A stretch of DNA of 64,000 nucleotides from Saccharopolyspora hordei (GCF_013410345.1 NZ_JACCFJ010000001.1:1773001-1837000), one strand, 5' to 3'. Positions 30,788 through 40,528 are shown, counted from the first letter of the stretch. Notes: a model not told the origin generated them from the sequence alone. Numbers and translations: made by a program.

Positions 30788-30805
30788 GGGTAATCTAGAT
30801 CACCC
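30788..30805. promoter_or_regulatory. Palindrome upstream of the accessory operon
   Basis: GGGTAATCTAGATCACCC is symmetric at 16 of 18 positions around TCTAGA, in the AT-richer 171-bp gap before the hydrolase gene. TAATCT (30791-30796) inside it fits a -10 element, so the palindrome would overlap the promoter like an operator. An inverted pair TGAAAC / GTTTCA flanks it further out. No cognate regulator is in the operon. Confidence 0.4.
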
Positions 30806-30873
30806 TGGGTAGCGATCTCTTGGTTTCACGTCGGCGAACATCCTTCGTCGGCGGAATCACCGGAAGGAGCACC

Positions 30874-31680
30874 ATGCCTGATGTCGTGGGGGTACACGGC
30901 GTGGGTTGGCACAGCAAGTCACGGCGGGAGATGGCGGAGCGATGGAGGGCGGCTCTCGTCGAGGGGCTGGAGAACGAACGCTTTCCAGGCGCCTCGTCCC
31001 TCGTCTTCGAGCCGGCCTTCTACGGGCACCTCTACAACACTGGTGGAAAGGGCACACCGGTTGCGGAGATCGAGCACGGCTTTGAGGTCGAGCTGTTGAC
31101 GGAGCTCGCCGAGCAGGCAGCACCGGTTCGGGAGACCACCAAGGTCTACGCGCCCCGCCAGGTCCAGCGCCTCTTCCGGCGGCTGCAGTCGACCGACTTC
31201 TTCACCGGCGCGGCTGACCGAGCCCTGGTCCGCTTCCTCAAGCAGGTCCACCGTTACTTCGCCGACCCCGAATTGCGCGGAGGCGTTCAGCGGGAATTGC
31301 GCATGGCGATCGGTGATGGGGCGCCCGTGGTGGTCGCTCACTCACTGGGCAGCGTCGCTGCGTACGAGTTGCTGCGAGGCGAACAGGACCTGCGGGTCGA
31401 GACGTTGGTGACCGTCGGTTCACCTCTGGGATTACGGGTGATCCGGGAACGCTTGAGTCTGGATGGTGATGCGAACCGCAACTGGCCCGGCAAGGTGCGT
31501 CGCTGGATCAACATCGCTGCCGTTGAGGACGCGATCGCCACTGTCAAGGAACTGGACGGGGTGTACGGCAACGGGATCGAGGACCGCACGGTGTTCAACA
31601 CACGCATGCGGGCCCATCACTGTGAGCGCTACCTGAAGAACGTGGAGACGAGCCGTGCTGTCGCCGCCGCGCTCTCCTGA
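30874..31680 (+). CDS. Alpha/beta hydrolase of the accessory operon
   Basis: 268 aa. VVGVHGVGWHSKS supplies an HG-type oxyanion hole near the N-terminus and VVAHSLGSVAAYELL gives the nucleophile Ser157. The A-H-S-L-G form and the rest resemble PGAP1/lipase-like serine hydrolases often linked to bacterial STAND NTPases. ATG at 30874 has GGAAGGAGC (30862-30870) upstream; the open frame from 30820 lacks a ribosome site. No signal peptide. It overlaps the next gene by 26 bp. In this setting a membrane-lipid or protein ester hydrolase acting as an effector is plausible, but the substrate is unknown. Confidence 0.8.
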   Translation: MPDVVGVHGVGWHSKSRREMAERWRAALVEGLENERFPGASSLVFEPAFYGHLYNTGGKGTPVAEIEHGFEVELLTELAEQAAPVRETTKVYAPRQVQRLFRRLQSTDFFTGAADRALVRFLKQVHRYFADPELRGGVQRELRMAIGDGAPVVVAHSLGSVAAYELLRGEQDLRVETLVTVGSPLGLRVIRERLSLDGDANRNWPGKVRRWINIAAVEDAIATVKELDGVYGNGIEDRTVFNTRMRAHHCERYLKNVETSRAVAAALS

Positions 31681-34600
31681 GCGTGTGTACTTCCTCGCGG
31701 GGGTTGCGAAGTACGAGGGTGAGTCCCTGCAGAACCTGGAGAGCGTTCCTGAAGAACTCGCCCGGATGCGCAGTCTCCTGGAACGGTTGGGATTCACCGA
31801 CGGCGCGCCTTCGGACTTGAGGGGCGCTGAGGAGATCTCGCCGCTGGCCATGCGGAAGGCTCTGAGCGATTGGGCCACCCAACACGATGACGGTGAAGAG
31901 CGCACCGTCGTGATCTACTGCACGGGCCACGGGGAAGTCCCGGATTGGGCCCCGAGCGGGTGGTTCCTCGTTGACCGTGACTACCTGGCCGATCCCCTCG
32001 GGAACCGCTTGGACCCTGCAGACCTGCTCGAGCAGTTCGCTCGGGTGCACGCGGCGACCGACGTGCTTCTCGTGCTCGACGCGTGCATGAGCGGGCAGGG
32101 GGCTGTGGACAGCCTGTCGAAGGCGCTGAAGCGCTGGGAGACCCTGACCGAGAACTGCAACGTTCAAGTCATCGCGTCCGCTCGGCCGGTGGAAGAAGCC
32201 GGACAGCTCCGTTTCGTGTCGGCTTTCGAGCGAGCACTTGACCACGAGCCCCAGGGGAACGAGTACATCGACCTCCTCCGGCTGATCGGTGAGGTGAACG
32301 AGGAGCTCGGAGGGGAACAGCAGAGCAGCGTGCTCGCCACGCCTCAGGTGGGACGGTGCCGTGTCCTGCCCAACCCCAAGCACATGCCTCGAAGAGCGCC
32401 GGATTGGCTGGCCGGCGACCTAGCAGTCTGGAGCGCTCCTGCTCGTGGGGTAACAGAGCCCAACGAACCCGGTTGGTTCTTCACCGGCCGAGACAGCGCC
32501 CTGGCCGACCTCGTCACCACATTGGACGAAGAGCGTTCGAGCGGCGGACCGTGCCTCGTGGTCGGGAGTCCGGGCACCGGGAAGACAGCGCTCTTGGCCA
32601 GGTTGTACCTCGCTGGCCATGAGAAACACCGTCCGCTTCTGCCGCTGGTGGCGAGGGAGGGCTTGCTCCCTCCGGAACAGAGCGTGCATGCCGCCGTCAG
32701 TTTCGCCGACCAGCCGCTGTCCCTCGACCGGCTCAGCGAGGAGCTCGCGCGGCAGCTGGGAGTTCCAGAGGCGAGTGGAGACATCGAGGAGCTGGTGTCC
32801 GCACTCGCGCGGAAGGGAGAGCACGTCGGGATCGTGCTCGACGACGTGCACCGTTGTCCGGAGTTCTCGCAGTTGTTCGAGCTGGTGTTGCGACCGCTGG
32901 CACGACTCCGGAACGTGCGGTTGGTGTGCAGTGCAGACTCGGCCGAACGGCTGGAGGGCTGGGCGTACCGCATCATCGACCTGGACGAACCGCAGCACGC
33001 GGATGACCGTGAACTGCGCGCGTACATCCGCGACCGGCTGCTCCGCACGCCTGGTTCTCCGTTCGCGGGAGACGAGAGGCGAGCAGAGGAGCTGGCGGAC
33101 CGCACGCTGCCGTTCTGCGCGCGCAACTACGCAGTCGCGGCTGAGTGCACGAAGGTGTTGCTCCGCGCGTCGACCGACCTCGAGCGCGCGGTAGCACGAA
33201 GAGCTGCAGTGGTCACCGACTCGCTGCTGCGGCGGGCGATCGGCACCGAGGACGCCCACGTCCTGGTGAAACCGCTCCGCATTGCCCCCACGGAATGGTT
33301 GCCCCGTTCGGTGTGGTCGCGAGTCGTGTCGGCCGACCCGAACATCTCGCGCGAGTACAGCGGGAGCGAGATCGAGGACGTGGCGCGATCGGGTCGTGCG
33401 TTCCTGGAACGATCGACGAACGAGGACGGTGAACCGTGTTGGCGTCTGCGCACACCGCTTGAGCCGGGCGGTGTGAGTCACCGGAGCACGCTTGCCACCT
33501 TGTACAACGCTGCGTTCCCGGACGGCTCGCCACGATGGGACCGGGTGGATCCGGCTCTAGCCCGTCTGCTCGTGCGTCAAGCCCAGCGAGACTCCAGCGA
33601 TCTTCGGAGGTTGCTGGAGGACACGTCGTTCCTGACGCATGTCGCCCCGCAGCCGGACCTCGGTCCCGCCGCAGTGGAAAGTGGCATGCGCGACCTGGTG
33701 AACCTGTGGTTCGAGGTGCACCGGAGGGCTCTCGACCCCGATCGCAGAGCGGCTCTCACCACAATCCTGGCAGCGCATCGCGGTCTTCCCGCGAGTGGTC
33801 CTGCCCCGCGGATCGGACCTGTCGAACTGACCTGGGCCGTCCGGTACGCCGATGATGTCCACGGGGCGACCGGGCTCGTCACTGCATCTGGCTGGGCAGC
33901 CACGAGCCACGATGACGGCTCCATGCGGCTGTGGTCCCTGGCATCCCTCAGCGAACCGGAACAGCTCTCGTGTTTAGGGCCCGGCGAGTTCGCGGTACGG
34001 GACATGGCGATGACATCGGTCGGGGGCGATCCGGTCGTCGCCGCGGTCAGGTGGAACGGCGAAGTGCTCGTCTGGTGGCCGAAGCGCGAGAAGACGACGC
34101 TACTCAGCTCAGAGCGCGGCCCTGATCCGAAGCAGATCGGGCTGACCAGCGCGGGAGTCGTCCTCGGCAGGCAGCGCGAAGTCGAGGTGATCGACGTCGA
34201 CACGCAGGCATCTCGGCGGCGCTGGCGTCTTCAGCACTTGCGGCTCACCGCGGTCCGAGCCATCGAAGATGGTGGTTTCGTCGTGGGCACGGCGGACGGT
34301 GCTGTTGTGTGGCGCAGCGCCGACCGCGTGATGATGCAGCGTCACGACGCTGCCATCGCCGGACTGGCGGTCTCGAGCAGCGGCCGGGTCATCGCCGCCC
34401 ACAGCGAAGACGGCCGGATCTCGGTGCGCGATGCCCACACGGGGCGGTTGGTCCTGGATGTTGCATCCCCTGGGGCAACGCGCTTGGCGGTCAGCGACGA
34501 CTGGCTCGCCGTCGTGCACGACGACCCGTCGCCACGCTGTGTCCTGCACGATCTTGCCGCTACCGCTCCGACGATCGAGGTACCGATGCCGGAAGGGCCG

Positions 34601-34714
34601 GTTGCAGCCGCTTTTCTGGAGAACCATGGGGACCAAGGGGTGTTGATCGCGGCCAAGAACGGATTCGCGAGGTTGACGATGGGCGCCGCAACGAGGGACC
34701 AGGTGGAGCGGTGA
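31655..34714 (+). CDS. Caspase-like peptidase / STAND NTPase / WD40-like protein
   Basis: 1019 aa in three parts. Residues about 8-235 form a caspase-like (C14) domain: YCTGHGEVPD gives the catalytic His92 and LVLDACMSGQGA the catalytic Cys144, so the dyad looks intact. A linker leads to a P-loop NTPase (about 270-480) with FTGRDSAL, Walker A GSPGTGKT (304-311) and Walker B IVLDDVH (Asp396, Asp397), followed by helical sequence to about 715. Residues about 725-1010 are beta-propeller-like, WD40-type blades (ATSHDDGSMRLWSL, SEDGRISVRDAHTGRLVLD). GTG at 31655 has GGAG at 31644-31647; GTG 31685 is an alternative. Proteins of this plan act as sensors that release a protease on activation; which signal is sensed is unknown. 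Confidence 0.85.
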   Translation: MLSPPRSPERVYFLAGVAKYEGESLQNLESVPEELARMRSLLERLGFTDGAPSDLRGAEEISPLAMRKALSDWATQHDDGEERTVVIYCTGHGEVPDWAPSGWFLVDRDYLADPLGNRLDPADLLEQFARVHAATDVLLVLDACMSGQGAVDSLSKALKRWETLTENCNVQVIASARPVEEAGQLRFVSAFERALDHEPQGNEYIDLLRLIGEVNEELGGEQQSSVLATPQVGRCRVLPNPKHMPRRAPDWLAGDLAVWSAPARGVTEPNEPGWFFTGRDSALADLVTTLDEERSSGGPCLVVGSPGTGKTALLARLYLAGHEKHRPLLPLVAREGLLPPEQSVHAAVSFADQPLSLDRLSEELARQLGVPEASGDIEELVSALARKGEHVGIVLDDVHRCPEFSQLFELVLRPLARLRNVRLVCSADSAERLEGWAYRIIDLDEPQHADDRELRAYIRDRLLRTPGSPFAGDERRAEELADRTLPFCARNYAVAAECTKVLLRASTDLERAVARRAAVVTDSLLRRAIGTEDAHVLVKPLRIAPTEWLPRSVWSRVVSADPNISREYSGSEIEDVARSGRAFLERSTNEDGEPCWRLRTPLEPGGVSHRSTLATLYNAAFPDGSPRWDRVDPALARLLVRQAQRDSSDLRRLLEDTSFLTHVAPQPDLGPAAVESGMRDLVNLWFEVHRRALDPDRRAALTTILAAHRGLPASGPAPRIGPVELTWAVRYADDVHGATGLVTASGWAATSHDDGSMRLWSLASLSEPEQLSCLGPGEFAVRDMAMTSVGGDPVVAAVRWNGEVLVWWPKREKTTLLSSERGPDPKQIGLTSAGVVLGRQREVEVIDVDTQASRRRWRLQHLRLTAVRAIEDGGFVVGTADGAVVWRSADRVMMQRHDAAIAGLAVSSSGRVIAAHSEDGRISVRDAHTGRLVLDVASPGATRLAVSDDWLAVVHDDPSPRCVLHDLAATAPTIEVPMPEGPVAAAFLENHGDQGVLIAAKNGFARLTMGAATRDQVER

Positions 34715-37700
34715 CGGAGATGGTAGGACGCGCCACGAACGAGTTGATCATCGAGCTTCTCGAGCTCCGCGACGTGCTCAGTGGGCCGAACGAGGCAGAG
34801 GACTTCGGTGTGCTCGTCCGGCTCTACGACCGTGCCAGTGCGCGACCTAGCGCATCGGCGCAGTGCCAGGTCCGCATCCCGAAGTGGCTCACTGAGATTG
34901 CGGGCAGACCGGTCGTCGAGGTCCTCGAAGACTGGTTCACCTCCCCCGACGTTCCCTTGGCACTGGCTCAGGTGCTCTCCGCTGAGCAGCAGGAAGAGTT
35001 GCTCGACTTCCTCCACGCTGTCTGTGAGATCGAACCTGCCGCCAGACCGTCCGAGGACGGGATGCCCGTCGCGGTCTTGGATCCGTCCGGTCACGGGGCC
35101 CTGCCGCTCGTGTTGCGCCTGCACGACTCTGAGGAGGCGGGAGGACCACAGCTCACCGGGTTCGGGGCCCGCACCGAGGCGGCAGTACACGCAGGATTCG
35201 TCGCTGCACAGGCGGTGCTTGCCGAACTCGACATCACATCGACCGGAGGCATCGCAGCCGAACTGCCAGGAGTCGAAGGGCGGTTGGAGGATCCAGCGCT
35301 GGCACTGCCGTTGGCTCTGCGCGTCCTGGCGAGGGCGGCCGCGCCGCTCGAGCTGCCCGCGGACATCGTGATCGCAGGTGAGGTGGTCGACGGCGAGTGC
35401 AAGGCCTTGAACGAGTCGGAGGTGCGTCGGCGCCTCGACGCCGCCGGATGCCATGGGCGGGGGCTCCTCGCGCCCACTGACTCCGGGTGGGTGGTGTACC
35501 GCTCAGCGGATGATGTCGGCGAACACCGCGGGACCGACTTGAGCCTGTACGGCGCTGCACGGGCGCTGTGGCCTGAGGCCTGGTCCGCTTGGGCGGAGGA
35601 GCAGCGGCGAGCGATCCTCAGCCGTCTGCGGTGGTCGGTCAAGGAGGAGCTGCCGCAGCGCCGCCAGCCGCTGGAGGACACCGACGTCCGACAGGTCGAC
35701 GAACTCGAACGGGTGTTCACAGAGAACTACCGGGCCCGTGCGGTGATCGGCGGACCCGCGGGCAGCGGCAAGAGCACCATCGCACGTCTGGTGGCTCGTC
35801 GCCTGCGGGCCCAGGGTTGGCAGGTGGTCACCGTGGTCCCCGCCCACGCTCGGTTGCCTGATCCGGGGCAGCTGCGGGCGGTGGCCTCGGCCGCCTTGGC
35901 CATGCCTGAGATCGAGAGCACGCGTCGTCTAGTCGTCGTGGACGACGTCGCACCTGTCGATGAGGCTGACGACGCCGACATCGACGACTTGTTGGCTTCC
36001 GTGAGCTCGTCCCTGGGTGTCGCGGTGCTCGCCGTGCTCCAGTACGACATCAACGCGGTGGACTTCAAGACCGACAGCGTCTTCGTGCTCCAGGGCGTGG
36101 TGGGTCAAGCCGCGGCGCTGAGATTCGCTGAGGACCTGATCGCAGCCCACCCTCACCTGGCCGGCGCCAAGCCTTGGCTGAGCGACATCGTCCGACGGCA
36201 CTACCGCGATCTGCACCGCCTCTGTTGGGCGCTGCAACAGGCGACGTCGACTGGCCAAGACTTGTTGAGTGATGAGCAGATCGAAGCGCGCTTGTCAGAA
36301 CTAGATGAGGACCAGTTGTATGCGCTCGCCCGACTTGCCGCTGTCTCGTTGCTGAACAACGGAAGCCACGCGAAAGACCTTTACCCACTGGGGGACAAGG
36401 ATTTCGCGGATTTCGGTGCCCAGTACTCTGACCGGAGCGAACGATGGCGCCTGTATGATCACGGCACATGCCACCGGATATTGCGGAGGCACCTGGTTCG
36501 AAAGGGGATCGATCCGGGGTCTGAGGTCGCCGTTCACCGCGAGATCGCTAACCTTTCCGCGGCCGTGTTCGAAGAGACACTGGTCGGTGGCAACGATCAA
36601 CCGGTGGCATTTCTGCGCAACGCACGGTATGGCAACGAGTCCGCGTGCCGCAGGATGCTGGCGGAGAGTGCTACTCTCGAACCGCAGTTCATGTCGTGGC
36701 TTGCCAGGATCGATGTCCTCACCTTGGCCGAGTTTGCGCTCGCTGCTGACAGTGTGTTGCCACAGAAGCTTCTCGGGGAAGTCGAACGCTGTCTCCTCGC
36801 GCGCGCGGAACTCCTGGACTCGCCCACCGGAGGCGAGCTCCTGCTGGTCTTGCGTGCCCTGCACCGGTTCCGGCATCGGGCAGCTGAGCAAGATTTCGAG
36901 GCGACTCTGGAGAGAGTCGCCCGCGTCGCCGAAGAAGTGTTGCGCACCTCCAGGGGCAGTGCGCGTACTCTCTTCCGCTTGGTCGAGCTCCTCGTCCGAT
37001 TCCACCACGACGAGTTGAACAAGGTCGTGGCGGCGGTCGGTTCCGGTGCGCTGACCGATCTCGATCCCAATGATGTGGGCGACTACGGTTTGGTCCGTCG
37101 GCTCTCGAGGCTGTTGAAGCAAGCTGCGCGGGCTTCGGGTGAGACATTGCTCGAGTTGGAGGCCAACGGTGAGGTCGCGAAGTTGGTGCGTCATCGGCCG
37201 CAGCCTCGCCGGGGCGCTCCGATCATGCTCGCCCTGGTGGCGCTGCGCGGAGAACTCGGCAAGCTGTCAGACAACTGGGACGAGGTGTGGCGAGAATTCG
37301 GTCCGGGTATAGTGGCTTCTTTGCCGCACAGTGACGTCGGTGAATTGAAGAAGGCGCTCATTGACCTGCACGGATATTCGCCGGCATTGTGCTTGCACAT
37401 GCTTCAGAATGTCGCCGGGCTTGACACTGCTCTGCGGACTCTCTTGGAGAGGAACGCTTTTGCGGGTGAAGCAGCCCAGCTCGTCGGCGTGTTGACCCAT
37501 AGGCATCCTCGGCTGGCCTCCAAGGTGCTGTACGAGAGATCGGCTCCCGGGGTGTCGGCCGAAGCGCCGCCACGAAAGCGATTGGTCGAGAAGTTCGCTC
37601 GGCGAATCAAAGAAACGGGGGACAACAAGGGAGCTGGAATGCTCCTGCGCTCGACCCACGTCCTCGACGACTGGAGCGGGAATCCCGCGCGCGGGTTCTC

Positions 37701-39543
37701 CCATCATCTAGCGGTCGCTCTGGGGTTTGATTGGTTTCAAGAGCAGGTTGTCCGGGATGCCAGGGTGTCTGTCGTTGGATACCTGCTGTCTGGCCTGTCG
37801 AAGTCGCGAGCACCGTTCCGGGACAAGCTGCTCGACAAGGCTCGAGAATCTGTGGTCAACGCTGTCCGTGCGTCATTGCGACCGTGGGGGCCGCAGTTGG
37901 CGCTGACCATTGCTGATGACCCAGATCATGGGGACAAGTTCGTCGAGAAGTTGAGGAACGAGATCTCCGCGGAACGGCTTCTGGAGGGGATGCTGCGTGC
38001 TGGCAACCCCGACTCCCGGACATTTTTCCACCGGTTGGGGCGGACTCTCTACAGAGAGATTCCCACGACCTATCGCGATAGGTACGACCAAGAAGATCGG
38101 ATTCTGACGAAGTCGCCGAGTTCGGCCCTGCAAGCTCTGGTCGAGGCAGCGAACACCTTGCGGTCGGCACACATCCCGAGTGCAGGCAAGGATGTGCTCG
38201 AAAGCGCCCTCCGCAGCAAACCCGGGAAAGAGATGCTCGACAGACTTGGCCGGTACACGTCGCCGACGGAGCTGGCGACGTCCATCCGGTTGCTGTACCG
38301 GCTTGATCCTGATTTCGCGAGAGCCAAGGTCGACGAGTTGATGACGCCCCGTCGCAAGAGTTGGGACGGACATGCTTCGGTGCTGCGTGATCGAGTGTTG
38401 TACGCGTTGTTCAACGCGCCTGCCGCTGCTGCCGACCTCATGAGCGCTGTAGAGCACGCTGCTCCGGGCCAAGGCGCGAGGCTGCTGGAGCAAGCTCGGT
38501 CCCGAAAGCAAGCTTGGAACACCTTCACTGACGAGGTGAAGTACATCCAGTACCCGACGCAGCAGTGGGCGATCGCCTATCATCTCGCTACGGTGGGCTT
38601 GCGGAGAGGTCAACCCCAAACGGATTGGATGCAGCACATATACCAGGCGCGCACAAAGACGCTCCCGCGTGTGCGCAGTCCCCGCTTGATCACTGAGACG
38701 CTGCAGATGTTCCACCTCTGGGACGAGGAATGGTTCGCGAGCGCGGTGGAACGGGTGGATGTTCCCCGATTGGTTTCCCGGTTGGCTGACGGGATCCCCG
38801 CGGACCTCGCAGCGGTACCGTCACTGTTGTCTGCCTTGGAAGCCGCAGGGGCAGAGGAGGTCGCGAGGAAGATCAGCGGAGTGTTCACCCTGCTCGAGCC
38901 AGCTGCAGTAGTGCGGCGTGTCGGGCTGCGTCAAGCATCCCGCCTTGTGATGTGGCTCAGTGACCACGGGGCCGCGGAAGCAGAGGACCTCGCTGTTGAA
39001 CTGGCTCGCTCGACCTCGTCCCGGCTTGCGCGTACAACGATCCGGGACGAAGCCGTGCACTGGACTGAGATCGGCTGGGCCGCTGCGGCGTTGCACCGTG
39101 TCGGAGCCGCCCAGCACCTCAGCGAGGTTGATCCCGCCGTCGGGCCGAACCTTGCGTTTCCGGCTGAGTGTGCGTGGGGAGTGGCGCGGCTACCACAGCA
39201 GCGGTGGACGCGGACCGCGCTGTCGACCGCGCTGGACAAACTGGCCGCTGGGCATGGGCCCGCCGACGCCACGACGGCGTTCCACACGCTCGCTGCCGCC
39301 TCGGTGGCCGGTCGCACCGCGGACTTCATCCGAGAGCCGCAACAGTGGTCCGAGGTGTCGAAGGTGAGCATGGGGCAGCTGCGGGAGCTGCAACGACTCG
39401 CCGATTCCGATCCTGTTCTGAAGGCGTTCCTGCGGGAGCGCAGCGATGACTTCGCCCGCCACCTGACTGACGGGCCGAGTCACGACTACCGGGTGGAGGA
39501 GACGCTCAGTTGGTTCGACGGCGCCGTTGACGAGGCCAGTTGA
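34711..39543 (+). CDS. Large P-loop NTPase with degenerate Lon-protease-like N-terminus
   Basis: 1610 aa. Residues about 1-100 are helical. Residues about 110-290 align with the Lon (S16) proteolytic domain: TGFGARTEAAVHAGFVAAQ, then EDPALALPLALRVL where Lon has DGPSAG, IAGEVVDGE (221-229) for TGE, and ESEVRRRLDAAG for the KEKLLAA stretch. The catalytic Ser is Ala196 and the catalytic Lys appears to be Arg, so it should be inactive as a protease. A P-loop NTPase follows: Walker A GPAGSGKST (348-356), Walker B RLVVVDDV (Asp411, Asp412). The last roughly 1000 residues are helical repeats without known motifs. GTG at 34711 overlaps the previous stop (GTGA). Codon use is AT-richer than in neighbours. 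Confidence 0.75.
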   Translation: MTEMVGRATNELIIELLELRDVLSGPNEAEDFGVLVRLYDRASARPSASAQCQVRIPKWLTEIAGRPVVEVLEDWFTSPDVPLALAQVLSAEQQEELLDFLHAVCEIEPAARPSEDGMPVAVLDPSGHGALPLVLRLHDSEEAGGPQLTGFGARTEAAVHAGFVAAQAVLAELDITSTGGIAAELPGVEGRLEDPALALPLALRVLARAAAPLELPADIVIAGEVVDGECKALNESEVRRRLDAAGCHGRGLLAPTDSGWVVYRSADDVGEHRGTDLSLYGAARALWPEAWSAWAEEQRRAILSRLRWSVKEELPQRRQPLEDTDVRQVDELERVFTENYRARAVIGGPAGSGKSTIARLVARRLRAQGWQVVTVVPAHARLPDPGQLRAVASAALAMPEIESTRRLVVVDDVAPVDEADDADIDDLLASVSSSLGVAVLAVLQYDINAVDFKTDSVFVLQGVVGQAAALRFAEDLIAAHPHLAGAKPWLSDIVRRHYRDLHRLCWALQQATSTGQDLLSDEQIEARLSELDEDQLYALARLAAVSLLNNGSHAKDLYPLGDKDFADFGAQYSDRSERWRLYDHGTCHRILRRHLVRKGIDPGSEVAVHREIANLSAAVFEETLVGGNDQPVAFLRNARYGNESACRRMLAESATLEPQFMSWLARIDVLTLAEFALAADSVLPQKLLGEVERCLLARAELLDSPTGGELLLVLRALHRFRHRAAEQDFEATLERVARVAEEVLRTSRGSARTLFRLVELLVRFHHDELNKVVAAVGSGALTDLDPNDVGDYGLVRRLSRLLKQAARASGETLLELEANGEVAKLVRHRPQPRRGAPIMLALVALRGELGKLSDNWDEVWREFGPGIVASLPHSDVGELKKALIDLHGYSPALCLHMLQNVAGLDTALRTLLERNAFAGEAAQLVGVLTHRHPRLASKVLYERSAPGVSAEAPPRKRLVEKFARRIKETGDNKGAGMLLRSTHVLDDWSGNPARGFSHHLAVALGFDWFQEQVVRDARVSVVGYLLSGLSKSRAPFRDKLLDKARESVVNAVRASLRPWGPQLALTIADDPDHGDKFVEKLRNEISAERLLEGMLRAGNPDSRTFFHRLGRTLYREIPTTYRDRYDQEDRILTKSPSSALQALVEAANTLRSAHIPSAGKDVLESALRSKPGKEMLDRLGRYTSPTELATSIRLLYRLDPDFARAKVDELMTPRRKSWDGHASVLRDRVLYALFNAPAAAADLMSAVEHAAPGQGARLLEQARSRKQAWNTFTDEVKYIQYPTQQWAIAYHLATVGLRRGQPQTDWMQHIYQARTKTLPRVRSPRLITETLQMFHLWDEEWFASAVERVDVPRLVSRLADGIPADLAAVPSLLSALEAAGAEEVARKISGVFTLLEPAAVVRRVGLRQASRLVMWLSDHGAAEAEDLAVELARSTSSRLARTTIRDEAVHWTEIGWAAAALHRVGAAQHLSEVDPAVGPNLAFPAECAWGVARLPQQRWTRTALSTALDKLAAGHGPADATTAFHTLAAASVAGRTADFIREPQQWSEVSKVSMGQLRELQRLADSDPVLKAFLRERSDDFARHLTDGPSHDYRVEETLSWFDGAVDEAS

Positions 39544-39545
39544 TG

Positions 39546-39579
39546 CGGCGTCCCGAGTCCAGCAGGACTCGGGACGCCG
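39546..39579. terminator. Perfect bidirectional terminator closing the accessory operon
   Basis: CGGCGTCCCGAGTCC (39546-39560), loop AGCA, and the exact complement (39565-39579): a 15-bp stem that lies 2 bp after the stop of the NTPase and directly abuts the stop codon of the convergent ACT gene. It also marks the sharp right edge of the lower-G+C block. Confidence 0.9.
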
Positions 39580-40233
39580 TCAGCTGTCGAGGACGACGGC
39601 GACGATGCCGGCGAGGTGGGCGAGGCGGGCGAGTTCGGCGGCGCGGAACATCGGGCCGCCCGGACGGCCCGCCAGCAGGACGCGGTCCGGCTTGCCGATG
39701 GGGGTCGCCGCGAGTTCGGTGCCCAGCTCCCGCCAGGTCTCGGGCACCCAGGTGTCGTCGCCGTCGAGGATCGACGCGCGCGCCAGGGGCAGCCACGGCA
39801 GTTCGAGGTAGCCCTCCTGCGGGGCGGACGTGCTCGCCGCCAGCTGCTCGGCACCGCCCGAACGGTGCCCGAAGACCATCGCCCACCCCGATCGGATGAT
39901 CTTGGGAACGCCTTCGGCGAAGATCTGCAGGCCGCGGCTCGGCTCGGCGGCGATCTCCTCGACCAGCTCGAGCTCGCGGTGGGTGTCCAGGACGCCCGCG
40001 TAGGGGCGGACCGCGTCGACCGTGACCCCGTCGACGGACTCGGCCGCGGTGATCAGCACGTCCGGCAGGCGCCCGGAGGGCAGCTCCACCACCAGGTCGT
40101 CGATCGCCACGCCGCCGCCCCGCTCGACGACGTCCACGCTGAGGATGTCGGCACCGATCTCGCCGAGCGCGCTCGCCACCGAGCCGAGGGTGCCCGGCTG
40201 GTCCGGAATCTGCACCCGGATGAGGAAGGACAC
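39580..40233 (-). CDS. ACT-domain amino acid-binding protein
   Basis: 217 aa. A classic N-terminal ACT fold ([46 protein letters not shown]), which binds amino acids allosterically, followed by a C-terminal region ([16 protein letters not shown]-type, [20 protein letters not shown]) resembling the putative GAF-like partner domain of the same family. Position next to and divergent from gatC matches Rv3013 of M. tuberculosis. GTG at 40233 has GGAGG at a spacing of 11; an upstream TTG is too close to that site. Confidence 0.85.
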   Translation of the reverse strand: MSFLIRVQIPDQPGTLGSVASALGEIGADILSVDVVERGGGVAIDDLVVELPSGRLPDVLITAAESVDGVTVDAVRPYAGVLDTHRELELVEEIAAEPSRGLQIFAEGVPKIIRSGWAMVFGHRSGGAEQLAASTSAPQEGYLELPWLPLARASILDGDDTWVPETWRELGTELAATPIGKPDRVLLAGRPGGPMFRAAELARLAHLAGIVAVVLDS

Positions 40234-40528
40234 CGGACTCAACGCCTCCAGTTTCGTGCGCGACACCTCGCCGGTCGCGCTGCTCCGCGCGCACGAGGCC
40301 GCGCTCCGGCGGCTCCTCGTGCGAGGAACTGGCGTGGGAAATTGTGGCAGATGCCGGTCGCCGCCGGTGCCACCGCCGTCCACGCAGTGGAACGAGCGGA
40401 GGCGCCCGCGGGTTCCGCCGCGCGCGCCCGCGCCGACGCGCCGCGCAACCCGCGGAGCGTGCCGAGGGGCCTGGTCAATAGACTGGGCCGTACCCCGTGA
40501 AACCGGACATGACCAGGGAGCCTTCGCA

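Noticed and set aside
30703-39600. Attachment sites or recombinase for the accessory operon
   Set aside because: No integrase, transposase, tRNA gene or flanking direct repeat is visible at either edge.
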